A stretch of 30,043 nucleotides of DNA from PS1 clade bacterium (GTDB lineage Bacteria > Pseudomonadota > Alphaproteobacteria > RS24). The notes under the pieces were generated by a model that saw only the letters and a program-made list of their open reading frames with translations, had not been told where the DNA came from and did no database searches. The position numbers and the translations under genes are program-made. Positions 1-6,975 of the stretch are shown here, piece after piece; the first letter of the stretch is position 1, and each line of letters starts with the position of its first letter. The stretch lies in assembly GCA_016779015.1 (NCBI GenBank), contig JADHOK010000003.1:1-30043 (forward strand). Direction: 5' to 3'.

Positions 1-1
1 G

Positions 2-121
2 GCGCAATTGGCCGATATGGTCGATCTCGACGGCCCGCTTTGGCTGGCCGAAGACCGCGCTGACGGCTTACGCTATGACGGCGCGACCATCCACCCGCCG
101 ACCGCCGCTCTCTGGGGATAG
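2..121 (+). CDS. C-terminal end of a mandelate-racemase/enolase-superfamily epimerase (partial)
   Basis: The window opens inside a reading frame that reads 39 residues to a TAG stop. The tail includes DLDGPLWLAEDRADGL and ends HPPTAALWG. From memory, this pattern is typical of the C-terminus of dipeptide epimerases and N-acetyl-D-glutamate racemase-like members of the enolase superfamily, where the conserved DLDGPL strand closes the metal-dependent barrel. No catalytic Lys or metal ligand lies in the visible part, so the substrate cannot be assigned. The start lies outside the window. The family call rests on this short tail only. Confidence 0.55.
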   Translation, partial: AQLADMVDLDGPLWLAEDRADGLRYDGATIHPPTAALWG

Positions 122-133
122 CGATAACGCCGC

Positions 134-176
134 TTGACTGGATACGTAACCCTAGTTAATAATGATTATCAATATC
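134..176 (+). promoter_or_regulatory. Sigma70-like promoter overlapped by a Fur box
   Basis: A TTGACT (134-139) stands 18 bases before AATAAT (158-163), a reasonable -35/-10 pair. The 19 bases at 158-176 match the classical Fur-box consensus GATAATGATAATCATTATC at 16 of 19 positions, counted by hand. The box starts on the -10 hexamer, the position expected for iron-dependent repression. The next genes downstream are the small secreted protein at 385 and the hydrolase at 702. Fur or a related iron regulator is inferred; alphaproteobacteria may use Irr, RirA or Mur instead. Confidence 0.6.
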
Positions 177-215
177 ACATTGTCTTAGATGACAGGAAAG
201 ACGACAGGAAAGAAC

Positions 216-383
216 ATGACGCGTTTTCGAGGCCCCGCCCCCACCGCCGCACAGATTATGCAACCTGACCGACTGAATTGCGCTAAAGTGGTGGCCTTGA
301 AACCACGCGCCGTCTCAGACCGACCGGCGGCACGCCATACTGCGCGCATTCTGCCATTCACCAAATCGCGCGCCGGAGGATAA
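216..383 (+). CDS. Possible small leader ORF, 55 aa, unknown
   Basis: This short frame begins at an ATG preceded by AGGAA (206-210) and ends in TAA just before the ATG of the secreted-protein gene (TAAAATG). It would lie in the leader of a transcript started at the Fur-box promoter. The product is basic and rich in Arg, Ala and Pro, with no TM segment and no family I recognise; it does not resemble the HemP haemin-uptake peptide. It could equally be untranslated leader. An upstream ATG at 189 has no ribosome-binding site. Confidence 0.25.
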   Translation: MTRFRGPAPTAAQIMQPDRLNCAKVVALKPRAVSDRPAARHTARILPFTKSRAGG

Positions 384-384
384 A

Positions 385-687
385 ATGCGCCCTTTATTTG
401 CTTTTCGCTCAATGCTTGCGTCCGGCTTTTTTCTTGTTTCTTCTCTCGCGCCCTCTTTTGCGCAAGCGGCCGACTGCCCGGTGCCTTATTCGGAGTTTGA
501 AGAAAACATCCCGCATATCGACATGGCCGAATGCCCGGGCAATAAACCCGATAGCGAGTTGGGGTTTTGCCGTCTGGTGATGGATGGGGCCGAGGCTTAT
601 GTCTACGCCTTTCATTATACCGATGACGAGCCATGCCTTATTGGCATTAAGCGTGCCAAAAAAACCGATTACTTAATGAAAAAATAG
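385..687 (+). CDS. Small secreted protein of unknown function, 100 aa
   Basis: A GGAGG Shine-Dalgarno just before the ATG supports the start. The product has a clear Sec signal peptide: basic start, hydrophobic core LASGFFLVSSLAPS, and cleavage after AQA or AQAA at about residue 28. A mature domain of roughly 72 residues follows with four Cys, including the segments AECPGNKPD and GFCRLVMDG, which could form two disulfides in the periplasm. I do not recognise a named family. The Fur box upstream suggests iron-responsive expression. The epoxide hydrolase starts 14 bases after the stop and may be co-transcribed. Confidence 0.75.
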   Translation: MRPLFAFRSMLASGFFLVSSLAPSFAQAADCPVPYSEFEENIPHIDMAECPGNKPDSELGFCRLVMDGAEAYVYAFHYTDDEPCLIGIKRAKKTDYLMKK

Positions 688-701
688 GCTAAACTTCTGC
701 C

Positions 702-1691
702 ATGATTGATTGGCAAAACCCTACTTACCTCGACCTTCCCGATTTGCGCATGGCGGTTTTTGAAGCCGGTGAAAAGCGCGATGATATCCCCTCAGTGGTG
801 CTGTGCCATGGCTGGCCCGAACTGGCCTATAGCTGGCGTCTGGTGGTGCCGCTTTTGGTTGAAGCCGGCTTGCACGTGCTGGTACCCGAGCAGCGCGGTT
901 TCGGCATGACCGGTAATGCGCTCAACGATGCGGGCGATGAAAGCGGTGTCGCATTATATGATATGGAGCATCTGACGGGCGACTTGGTGCATCTGCTCGA
1001 CGCCAAGGGCATCGACAAGGCGATATTCACCGGTCACGATTGGGGCGGCTTTGTGATTTGGCAAATGCCGTTTTACCAACCCGGCCGTGTCGCCGGCCTC
1101 ATCGGCGTCAACACGCCGTTCATCCCGCGCCCCTCCGACGACCCGATTAAGCTAATGCGCCAGGCCATGGGCGATGAATTTTATATTGCAACGTTTCAGG
1201 ATTATGGCCGCGCCGAGGCGGTTTTCGACGCCGACCCGGCCAAGCTGCTGCGCATGATGTATCGCCGTAGCGGTGGGCTGGAAAATGTCGAATTGCCGAG
1301 CGATGCATGGACGCGCATTGAGGTGCTGAACATGCTGCAAGATGACGAAGCAAAATGGCCCGGCCAACCGCTGCTCGACGAAGCGGATTTTCAATATTAT
1401 CTCGACGGCTTCACCCGCGCGGGCTTTCGCGGCGGCATTAACTGGTATCGCAATTTCTCGCGCAATTGGGAGATGAGCGAGGGCATGGAGCAGAAAATCA
1501 CCCATCCCAGCCTGATGATTTGCGCCGCCGATGACCGCGTGTTGCCGCCGGAAATGGCCGAGGGCATGCCCGCCTATATCGATGATTTGGAGACCCATAT
1601 CATCAAGGATTGCGGCCACTGGACCCAGAACGAGCAACCCGAGCAACTGGCCGGTCATATGAGCGATTGGGTGCTGAAGCGTTTCGGCTGA
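702..1691 (+). CDS. Alpha/beta hydrolase, soluble epoxide hydrolase type
   Basis: This 329-aa protein is an alpha/beta-hydrolase that probably opens epoxides to diols. It has the oxyanion-hole motif HGWP (36-39), the nucleophile elbow GHDWGG with Asp113 as nucleophile (Asp rather than Ser points to epoxide hydrolase or haloalkane dehalogenase), and a C-terminal GHW with His306 as base. Tyr in the lid region (for example in WYRNFSRNW) could supply the epoxide-activating hydroxyl. HGxP plus lid Tyr favours epoxide hydrolase over dehalogenase. There is no signal peptide, so it is cytoplasmic. No strong ribosome-binding site precedes the ATG. The gene follows the secreted-protein gene by 14 bases and may share its Fur-box promoter. 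The natural substrate is unknown. Confidence 0.85.
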   Translation: MIDWQNPTYLDLPDLRMAVFEAGEKRDDIPSVVLCHGWPELAYSWRLVVPLLVEAGLHVLVPEQRGFGMTGNALNDAGDESGVALYDMEHLTGDLVHLLDAKGIDKAIFTGHDWGGFVIWQMPFYQPGRVAGLIGVNTPFIPRPSDDPIKLMRQAMGDEFYIATFQDYGRAEAVFDADPAKLLRMMYRRSGGLENVELPSDAWTRIEVLNMLQDDEAKWPGQPLLDEADFQYYLDGFTRAGFRGGINWYRNFSRNWEMSEGMEQKITHPSLMICAADDRVLPPEMAEGMPAYIDDLETHIIKDCGHWTQNEQPEQLAGHMSDWVLKRFG

Positions 1692-1703
1692 ATTGGCCTG
1701 CTG

Positions 1704-1753
1704 CACGTGAGATAGGGCACGTGAAACAGAACATTTGAGACAGAGCATTTGAG
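1704..1753. repeat. Short direct repeats in the intergenic gap before the GT4 gene
   Basis: The octamer GCACGTGA occurs twice with a 15-base period (from 1703 and 1718). It is followed by two tandem copies of a 14-base unit (ACAGAACATTTGAG, 1726-1739; one mismatch in 1740-1753). The rest of the 143-base gap holds no clear terminator. These may be regulator sites or simple slippage repeats; nothing decides between them. Confidence 0.4.
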
Positions 1754-1834
1754 ATAGAGAAGTAGAGGGCTTGAGGACAGCCGCGCAGCCTCTTATAGTC
1801 GCGCCCAAGTTGAGCTTCCGCCATTGAGGATTTT

Positions 1835-3145
1835 ATGAATCGCCCGGAGACCAGAATCGAAAGCGCCGGCGCCACGCCGCTTGAGGCCATCAAAGGCGAC
1901 GCGCCGCTTCGTATCTTGTTGCCGAGTTATCGCTCCGACCCGCACACTGGCGGTCAGGGCATTTACATGCGGCTTATTTCAAAAGCGCTGGTTGATTTGG
2001 GCCACCATGTTGATGTGATTTCCGGCCCGCCCTACCCGATACTCGACGACCGTGTCGGCCTCATAAAACTGCCCTCGCTTGATATGTATGCGCGCGACAA
2101 CCCGATCAGCTGTCTCAACCGCGACATACTCTCCAACCGAACCGACCTGTTTGAATGGTGGAGCCATAATTGGGGCGGCTTCCCCGAGCCTTATACTTTC
2201 GGCGTCCGTATGGCCGAGTATATGCGCGATAAAATCGACCAATACGACATTATGCACGACAACCAGACGCTGTGTTACGGCATGCTGGAAGTGCGCGATA
2301 TGGGGCTGCCCGTAGTCGGCACCATTCACCACCCCATCACCATGGATAAGCGCATCGATATCGCCCACGCTAAATGGCCGCATATCAAATTTTTGAAATG
2401 GCGCTGGTATTCCTTCCTCAATATGCAAATCAAAGTGGCGCGCCAGCTCGACCCGTTGATTGTCGTCTCAGACAGCACCAAACGCGATGTTGAAAAAGAT
2501 TTCGGCATTGCCGCTGAGCGGATGACACGCATCCATCACGGCATTGACCATGAATTGTTTACGCCGCAGCCGCATATTACGCGCAAGACCAATCGCCTGA
2601 TGGTGACGGCCAGCGCCGATGTGCCGCTCAAAGGGCTCATCTATCTCATCCGTGCCTATAACGCACTGCTGGTTGACCACCCCGACCTCGAATTGCTGGT
2701 CGTCGGTCGCTTGCGCGAGGGCCAGACCATGGACGAGCTTGACCGGCTGGGCATTCGTGACCGCGTCAAATTTGTCTCCGGTCTGAGCGGCGAAGATATT
2801 CGCGACCTCTATGCCGAGGCGACCATTGCCGTCTCGCCTTCGGTTTATGAGGGTTTTGGCTTTCCGGCCGGCGAGGCTTTGTCTTGTGGTGTGCCGCTGG
2901 TGGCGACCAATGGCGGCTCGCTGCCCGAAGTTGTCGGCGATGCCGGCATCGTCGTGCCGCATTCCAATCCGCCGGCCTTGGCTGAGGCGATTGACGCGCT
3001 GCTACGCGACCCGGCGCGGCGCGAAAAAATGTCGGTGAAAGCGCGCCAACACATTCTCGACAGCTTCAAATGGGAGCGTTGCGCCCGCGATGTGGTGAGT
3101 TTGTATCGCCGCATATTGGCTGCCCATCACGGGGTCGCCCTTTAA
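1835..3145 (+). CDS. Family 4 glycosyltransferase (GT-B fold)
   Basis: This 436-aa retaining glycosyltransferase has the N-terminal Rossmann half with a Gly-rich acceptor loop (DPHTGGQGIYMRL) and a C-terminal donor-binding half with the EX7E motif, Glu339 and Glu347 in EGFGFPAGE. SLPEVVGDAGIVV follows, as in GT4 enzymes such as WbaZ, PimB and sucrose-phosphate-synthase relatives. A GAGGA ribosome-binding site precedes the ATG. It is cytosolic or membrane-peripheral and would move a sugar from an NDP-sugar to an unknown acceptor. The methyltransferase gene begins three bases after its stop, so the two are almost certainly one operon. The acceptor cannot be read from sequence. Confidence 0.9.
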   Translation: MNRPETRIESAGATPLEAIKGDAPLRILLPSYRSDPHTGGQGIYMRLISKALVDLGHHVDVISGPPYPILDDRVGLIKLPSLDMYARDNPISCLNRDILSNRTDLFEWWSHNWGGFPEPYTFGVRMAEYMRDKIDQYDIMHDNQTLCYGMLEVRDMGLPVVGTIHHPITMDKRIDIAHAKWPHIKFLKWRWYSFLNMQIKVARQLDPLIVVSDSTKRDVEKDFGIAAERMTRIHHGIDHELFTPQPHITRKTNRLMVTASADVPLKGLIYLIRAYNALLVDHPDLELLVVGRLREGQTMDELDRLGIRDRVKFVSGLSGEDIRDLYAEATIAVSPSVYEGFGFPAGEALSCGVPLVATNGGSLPEVVGDAGIVVPHSNPPALAEAIDALLRDPARREKMSVKARQHILDSFKWERCARDVVSLYRRILAAHHGVAL

Positions 3146-3148
3146 GAC

Positions 3149-3877
3149 ATGCAAACCATCAATCTCGACAGGCTGGACTTGCAAGACGGGCACGCCCTGC
3201 TCGATTTGGGCTGCGGCCATGGCCGCCACACCCATGCCGCTTATTTTCATAAACGCTGCCGCGCCGTCGGCCTCGACCTCGGCTTTGAGGATGTCAAAAT
3301 CACCCGCGCCGGTTTCGATGCCAATCCCGATTTGGAGCCACAGACAGGTGCCGCGCGCCGCTTCGATTTAATGGTCGGCGATGCGCTCAGTCTGCCTTTT
3401 ACCGATAATCATTTCGACCGCCTGATTTGCTCGGAAGTTCTGGAGCATATCCCCGATTATCAGGGCGCGCTGACCGAGATTTGGCGCGTCGTCAAACCCG
3501 GCGGCAAAGTCGGCATTTCGGTGCCGCATCGCTGGCCCGAGCAGATTTGCTGGCTGCTTTCTGAGAAATATTACAACACGCCGGGCGGCCATGTGCGGAT
3601 TTTCCGCGCCAATGATTTGCGTGCCGATTTCGAGGCACTGGGCTTTACCTATCAAGGGCGGCATTTGAAGCACGGTCTGCACAGCCCTTATTGGTGGCTG
3701 CGTTGCGCGGTCGGCGTCAATAATGACACCAATCCGCTGGTGCGCGGCTATAAAAAGCTGCTGGAAGTCGAAATCCTCAAAAACCCGCTGGCGCTGCGCG
3801 CGCTTTCGGCGCTGGCCGACCCGCTTATGGGCAAGAGCCTGGTCATGTATTTCGACAAACCGGCCACAGCGCGATGA
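3149..3877 (+). CDS. Class I SAM-dependent methyltransferase
   Basis: This 242-aa protein has SAM motif I LDLGCGHGRH (residues 18-27), an acidic end of beta-2 (AVGLDLG), motif II GDALSLPF and the post-motif FDRLICSEVLEHI. The order is typical of Methyltransf_11 enzymes acting on small molecules or lipid and glycan intermediates. It sits between a GT4 glycosyltransferase (3-base gap) and the toroid-fold protein (ATGA overlap), so it probably methylates the same product. The C-terminal part is longer than the minimal domain and may bind the acceptor. The substrate is unknown. Confidence 0.88.
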   Translation: MQTINLDRLDLQDGHALLDLGCGHGRHTHAAYFHKRCRAVGLDLGFEDVKITRAGFDANPDLEPQTGAARRFDLMVGDALSLPFTDNHFDRLICSEVLEHIPDYQGALTEIWRVVKPGGKVGISVPHRWPEQICWLLSEKYYNTPGGHVRIFRANDLRADFEALGFTYQGRHLKHGLHSPYWWLRCAVGVNNDTNPLVRGYKKLLEVEILKNPLALRALSALADPLMGKSLVMYFDKPATAR

Positions 3878-4932
3878 GCGCCCGCGCGAAAAGCCCTTTC
3901 GGCGGCCGATTTGACGGCGCGCGCGACGTCATTTTGAACTTGCAGAATACCGACGGGTCGATCCCGTGGTTTAAAAACGGCGTCATCGACCCGTGGAACC
4001 ACCTCGAAGCGGCTATGGGATTGAACCTTGTCGGCGCGCGCGACGCTGCCGAACACGCCATTGCTTTTTTGCGAAACACGCAAGCCGCCGATGGCTCGTG
4101 GTTCGGACAATTGGGCAGCGCCGTGCCGATCGATGAAGAGCTGCACCAATTCACCATGCAGGGCGTCGAAGAGGGACACAAAATCCGCGACACGAATTTC
4201 ATCGCCTATATCGCCACCGCCATTTGGCACCATCATTGCCTGCATGGCGACACTGATTACACCGCCGCCAACTGGCCCATGGTGAAAGCGGCCATCGATT
4301 TTGTGGTGGCCTTGCAAGCGCCCGAAGGCGATGTTCGCTGGAGCGCGCCCGACCCGCAAACGCCGGAGGACGACGCGCTGGTAACCGGCAATAGCTCGAT
4401 TCATAAAAGCCTCATCTGCGCTGAAAAACTGGCCGCCGCTTTGGGCGAAGACGCCAGCGCCTGGACAATGGCGCGCGAAAAACTGGCCGATGCTTTGGCG
4501 CATAAGCCCGAGCGTTATGACCGCACATGGGAACCGAAAACCCTCTATTCGATGGATTGGTATTATCCGGTTCTGTCGGGCGCGTTATCGCCCGCGCAGG
4601 CGAAAGACCGCCTCGCGGCGCGCTGGGATGATTTCGTTATCGACGGTTTCGGCTGTCGTTGTGTCGCGGACGAGCCTTGGGTGACGGTGGCGGAAAGCGC
4701 CGAGCTGGTGATGGCGTTATTGGCGCATGGCGACCGCGCACGCGCCGAAGCGCATCTCGACTGGCTCGACCAATTCCGCGACGACAACGGTGCCTATTGG
4801 ATGGGCATGCAAGTCGAAGAGCGTGTGTTCTGGCCGGTGGAACGCCCGGCCTGGACATCCGGCGCGGTCATCCTTGCTACCGATGCGGTGCAGCAGCTAA
4901 CGCCGGCCTGTAATGTATTGGTCGGCCGCTAA
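3874..4932 (+). CDS. Alpha/alpha-toroid protein, prenyltransferase/terpenoid-cyclase-like
   Basis: This 352-aa protein shows repeated segments of the type found in squalene-cyclase and prenyltransferase toroids: LNLQNTDGSIPWF near the N-terminus, then FLRNTQAADGSWF about 50 residues later, with further helical hairpins beyond. I see no DxDD protonation motif of class II cyclases, so cyclase activity is doubtful; a glycosidase-like toroid or a binding protein is an alternative. There is no signal peptide or TM. Its ATG overlaps the stop of the methyltransferase by four bases, so the two are translationally coupled. It overlaps the convergent gene at its 3' end by four bases. Confidence 0.7.
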   Translation: MSARAKSPFGGRFDGARDVILNLQNTDGSIPWFKNGVIDPWNHLEAAMGLNLVGARDAAEHAIAFLRNTQAADGSWFGQLGSAVPIDEELHQFTMQGVEEGHKIRDTNFIAYIATAIWHHHCLHGDTDYTAANWPMVKAAIDFVVALQAPEGDVRWSAPDPQTPEDDALVTGNSSIHKSLICAEKLAAALGEDASAWTMAREKLADALAHKPERYDRTWEPKTLYSMDWYYPVLSGALSPAQAKDRLAARWDDFVIDGFGCRCVADEPWVTVAESAELVMALLAHGDRARAEAHLDWLDQFRDDNGAYWMGMQVEERVFWPVERPAWTSGAVILATDAVQQLTPACNVLVGR

Positions 4933-5549
4933 AGCCGCCGCAAAATCCGCAAGCTCTTAACCGCATTTTCTTCTTTGAAAAGACCCGAATGCAACGCCAG
5001 CTTGTAAATCTCGTGCGGTGGACGTCCGCCATCGGCAGGGTTTGGAAAGACATCGTGAATGGCCAGCAAGCCGCCCGCCATCACCCGCGTGCCCCAATTG
5101 CGATAATCGGCCAAAGCCGCCGGCATGGAATGGCCGCCATCGATGAACACAAACGCCGGAGCGGCCAACGGCAAGCGCGCCACCAAAGCCGACGGGCTGA
5201 GTGCAGGGATAACCGTATCTTCCAATCCGGCGCGTTTTATGTTGGCGCGGAACTGGTCGAGCGAAGACATGCCGCCCGCGCCATCGTCCAAATCAGGGTC
5301 AAAATATTCCTCGCCCGGCTGGTTTTCCTCAGAGCCGCGATGATGGTCAATGGCCAGCAAAGTGCTGCCCGCTTGCTGACACGCCGCGCCGAGAATAATC
5401 GTCGACTTGCCGCAATAGGAGCCGATTTCCACGCATAGGCCTTGCGGCGACATTTCCGCCGCTGCCGCATATAAGGCCGCGCCCTCTTGCGGGTCGAGAA
5501 AGCCTTTTACGCTGTCTAAATCAATCGCTAGCTTGATGGGTAGCTGCAT
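4929..5549 (-). CDS. Class I SAM methyltransferase (Methyltransf_24-like)
   Basis: This 206-aa protein has the SAM-binding segment CVEIGSYCGKSTIILG, an acidic AIDHH after strand 2, and FVFIDGGHSMPAALADYRNW followed by GGLLAIHDVF. This is the pattern of Methyltransf_24 and of the cephalosporin-hydroxylase-like group. The IDGGHS and HD motifs often bind a divalent metal in O-methyltransferases of this type. Its start is coupled to the stop of the upstream DUF1329 gene through TAATG (one-base overlap). It ends tail-to-tail with the toroid gene, overlapping it by four bases, so its product may join the same pathway. The substrate is unknown. Confidence 0.85.
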   Translation of the reverse strand: MQLPIKLAIDLDSVKGFLDPQEGAALYAAAAEMSPQGLCVEIGSYCGKSTIILGAACQQAGSTLLAIDHHRGSEENQPGEEYFDPDLDDGAGGMSSLDQFRANIKRAGLEDTVIPALSPSALVARLPLAAPAFVFIDGGHSMPAALADYRNWGTRVMAGGLLAIHDVFPNPADGGRPPHEIYKLALHSGLFKEENAVKSLRILRRL

Positions 5550-6901
5550 TAACGCCCGACTTTTCTCCGCAACGCCGACGACCCGAAATCGCTCGGCTTC
5601 AAATCATAATCGAGGTCAGCGGGGCCGTGGTCGAGCTTGATATGGTCAATATTATACCGCCCCGAGGCGACGTCATACATAGCGTCAAACTCAAGCACGC
5701 AAGCCGGTGCCTCGTAATAGTTTTTGGTGAACACATGGTGCACGCGTTGCAGTTTGTCATTCTGGTCGTAAATATCGCTCATCAGAAATATCCAGCTATC
5801 CTCATCGGCGTAAAACACGCGCCGCGCCTGCTCCATGTTAAATTCAGGCTTCAGCTTGGCTTCCAATACCCAGACGCGATGCTCTTCATAACGCAAATAA
5901 TCCGGGTTCAGATGATTGGGTTTGAACAAATCCTTGCGCGGTGTGGTGGTCGCCGAGGCTTTATAAGCATTATACGGCACAATTACCCGCTGCTTGCCTT
6001 TGAGCGTCCATTCATAACGGTCAGGCGCGCCGCCGAACACAAACATATTGTGGTTCTCGCGCATGCCATCGGAGATCGAAAGCGGCCCATCATAGGTCGT
6101 TGACGCGGGCGTTGAGCGTAAGATTTTCCGAACATTGGGATTGAAGAAAAAGCCGTGTCGCGGTTCTTCTATCTGGTCGATGGTGTTGAACATGGAAAAA
6201 CCCATGCCGTTAAATCGGGACGGGGCGCTCCAAACGCCCATCCAGTGATACTGTTTATTTTGGTATTCCTGGTCCGGCCCTTGTGGGTCAGCGTAGAAAT
6301 TATAGCGCCAGTCCTCGCGCACAATCCGCGTGCGCGCACCATTTGGGTAGACGTTGGCACCACTCGTTTTGGCGTAATAGCGATGCCCATACCAGTGGAA
6401 GTTATGGTTCCAATAAACCTCCAACGGCCCTTTCGGTATCGGAAACGGCACACCAATGCGCGCATCGACCACCATATTGCCGTCATTCACCAGCTTGGCG
6501 CGGGTGACATTTTTCTTGGTCTCCTGCTGTACGAATTCCGGTAACGCGCAAGAGCGCCGCGTCGGATAGACATCCATGCGGAAAGTCTGAGGGTGGCGCG
6601 CCAGCATAGCCAGCTGGCCCTCGCTCAGGCGGTCTTTATATTGCGCGGCATTCTGCGCCGTAATGGTGTAAAGCGGCCGGTCACCGGCAAACGGGTCGAT
6701 ATGGTCGCCGCCTTTTTTATAACCCGCCGGTGGCGCGGTGATGCCGCCGGTAAAGGCCGGTATCACCCCATCCGCCGAAGCGGCGGGGTTGGCCCCATTA
6801 TATGTCAGCGACGTGCCAAGCTGGGCCGGATCGGCTGCTATGGCAGTGAAAGCTGTCGAAATACCAAACGCGAAAACGACGCTTAGAAAACCTCTGTGCA
6901 T
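5549..6901 (-). CDS. DUF1329 family exported protein
   Basis: This 450-aa protein has a Sec signal peptide (about residues 1-23, ending FTAIAA) and then the DUF1329 pattern: LTYNGANPAASADGVIPAFTGG, the GGDHIDPF segment, many aromatic residues, and YNIDHIKLD near the C-terminus. DUF1329 proteins have a LolA/LolB-like fold and are usually periplasmic or outer-membrane-associated, often beside DUF1302 or RND genes in catabolic or lipid-linked contexts. Here the partner is a SAM methyltransferase, and no DUF1302 gene is seen. GGAGAT precedes the ATG. Carrying a hydrophobic compound or lipid is a family-level guess. Confidence 0.88.
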   Translation of the reverse strand: MHRGFLSVVFAFGISTAFTAIAADPAQLGTSLTYNGANPAASADGVIPAFTGGITAPPAGYKKGGDHIDPFAGDRPLYTITAQNAAQYKDRLSEGQLAMLARHPQTFRMDVYPTRRSCALPEFVQQETKKNVTRAKLVNDGNMVVDARIGVPFPIPKGPLEVYWNHNFHWYGHRYYAKTSGANVYPNGARTRIVREDWRYNFYADPQGPDQEYQNKQYHWMGVWSAPSRFNGMGFSMFNTIDQIEEPRHGFFFNPNVRKILRSTPASTTYDGPLSISDGMRENHNMFVFGGAPDRYEWTLKGKQRVIVPYNAYKASATTTPRKDLFKPNHLNPDYLRYEEHRVWVLEAKLKPEFNMEQARRVFYADEDSWIFLMSDIYDQNDKLQRVHHVFTKNYYEAPACVLEFDAMYDVASGRYNIDHIKLDHGPADLDYDLKPSDFGSSALRRKVGR

Positions 6902-6975
6902 TTTTTTATCTCCTATTTACAAAAACCCTAGCTTTGTTCCACAATTCACTCAATAGCTGGTTTAGGGAGAAAATC

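Noticed and set aside
185..634. A 149-codon minus-strand frame across the Fur-regulated region
   Set aside because: It is antisense to the secreted-protein gene with its signal peptide and ribosome-binding site, and is Arg-rich low-complexity sequence.
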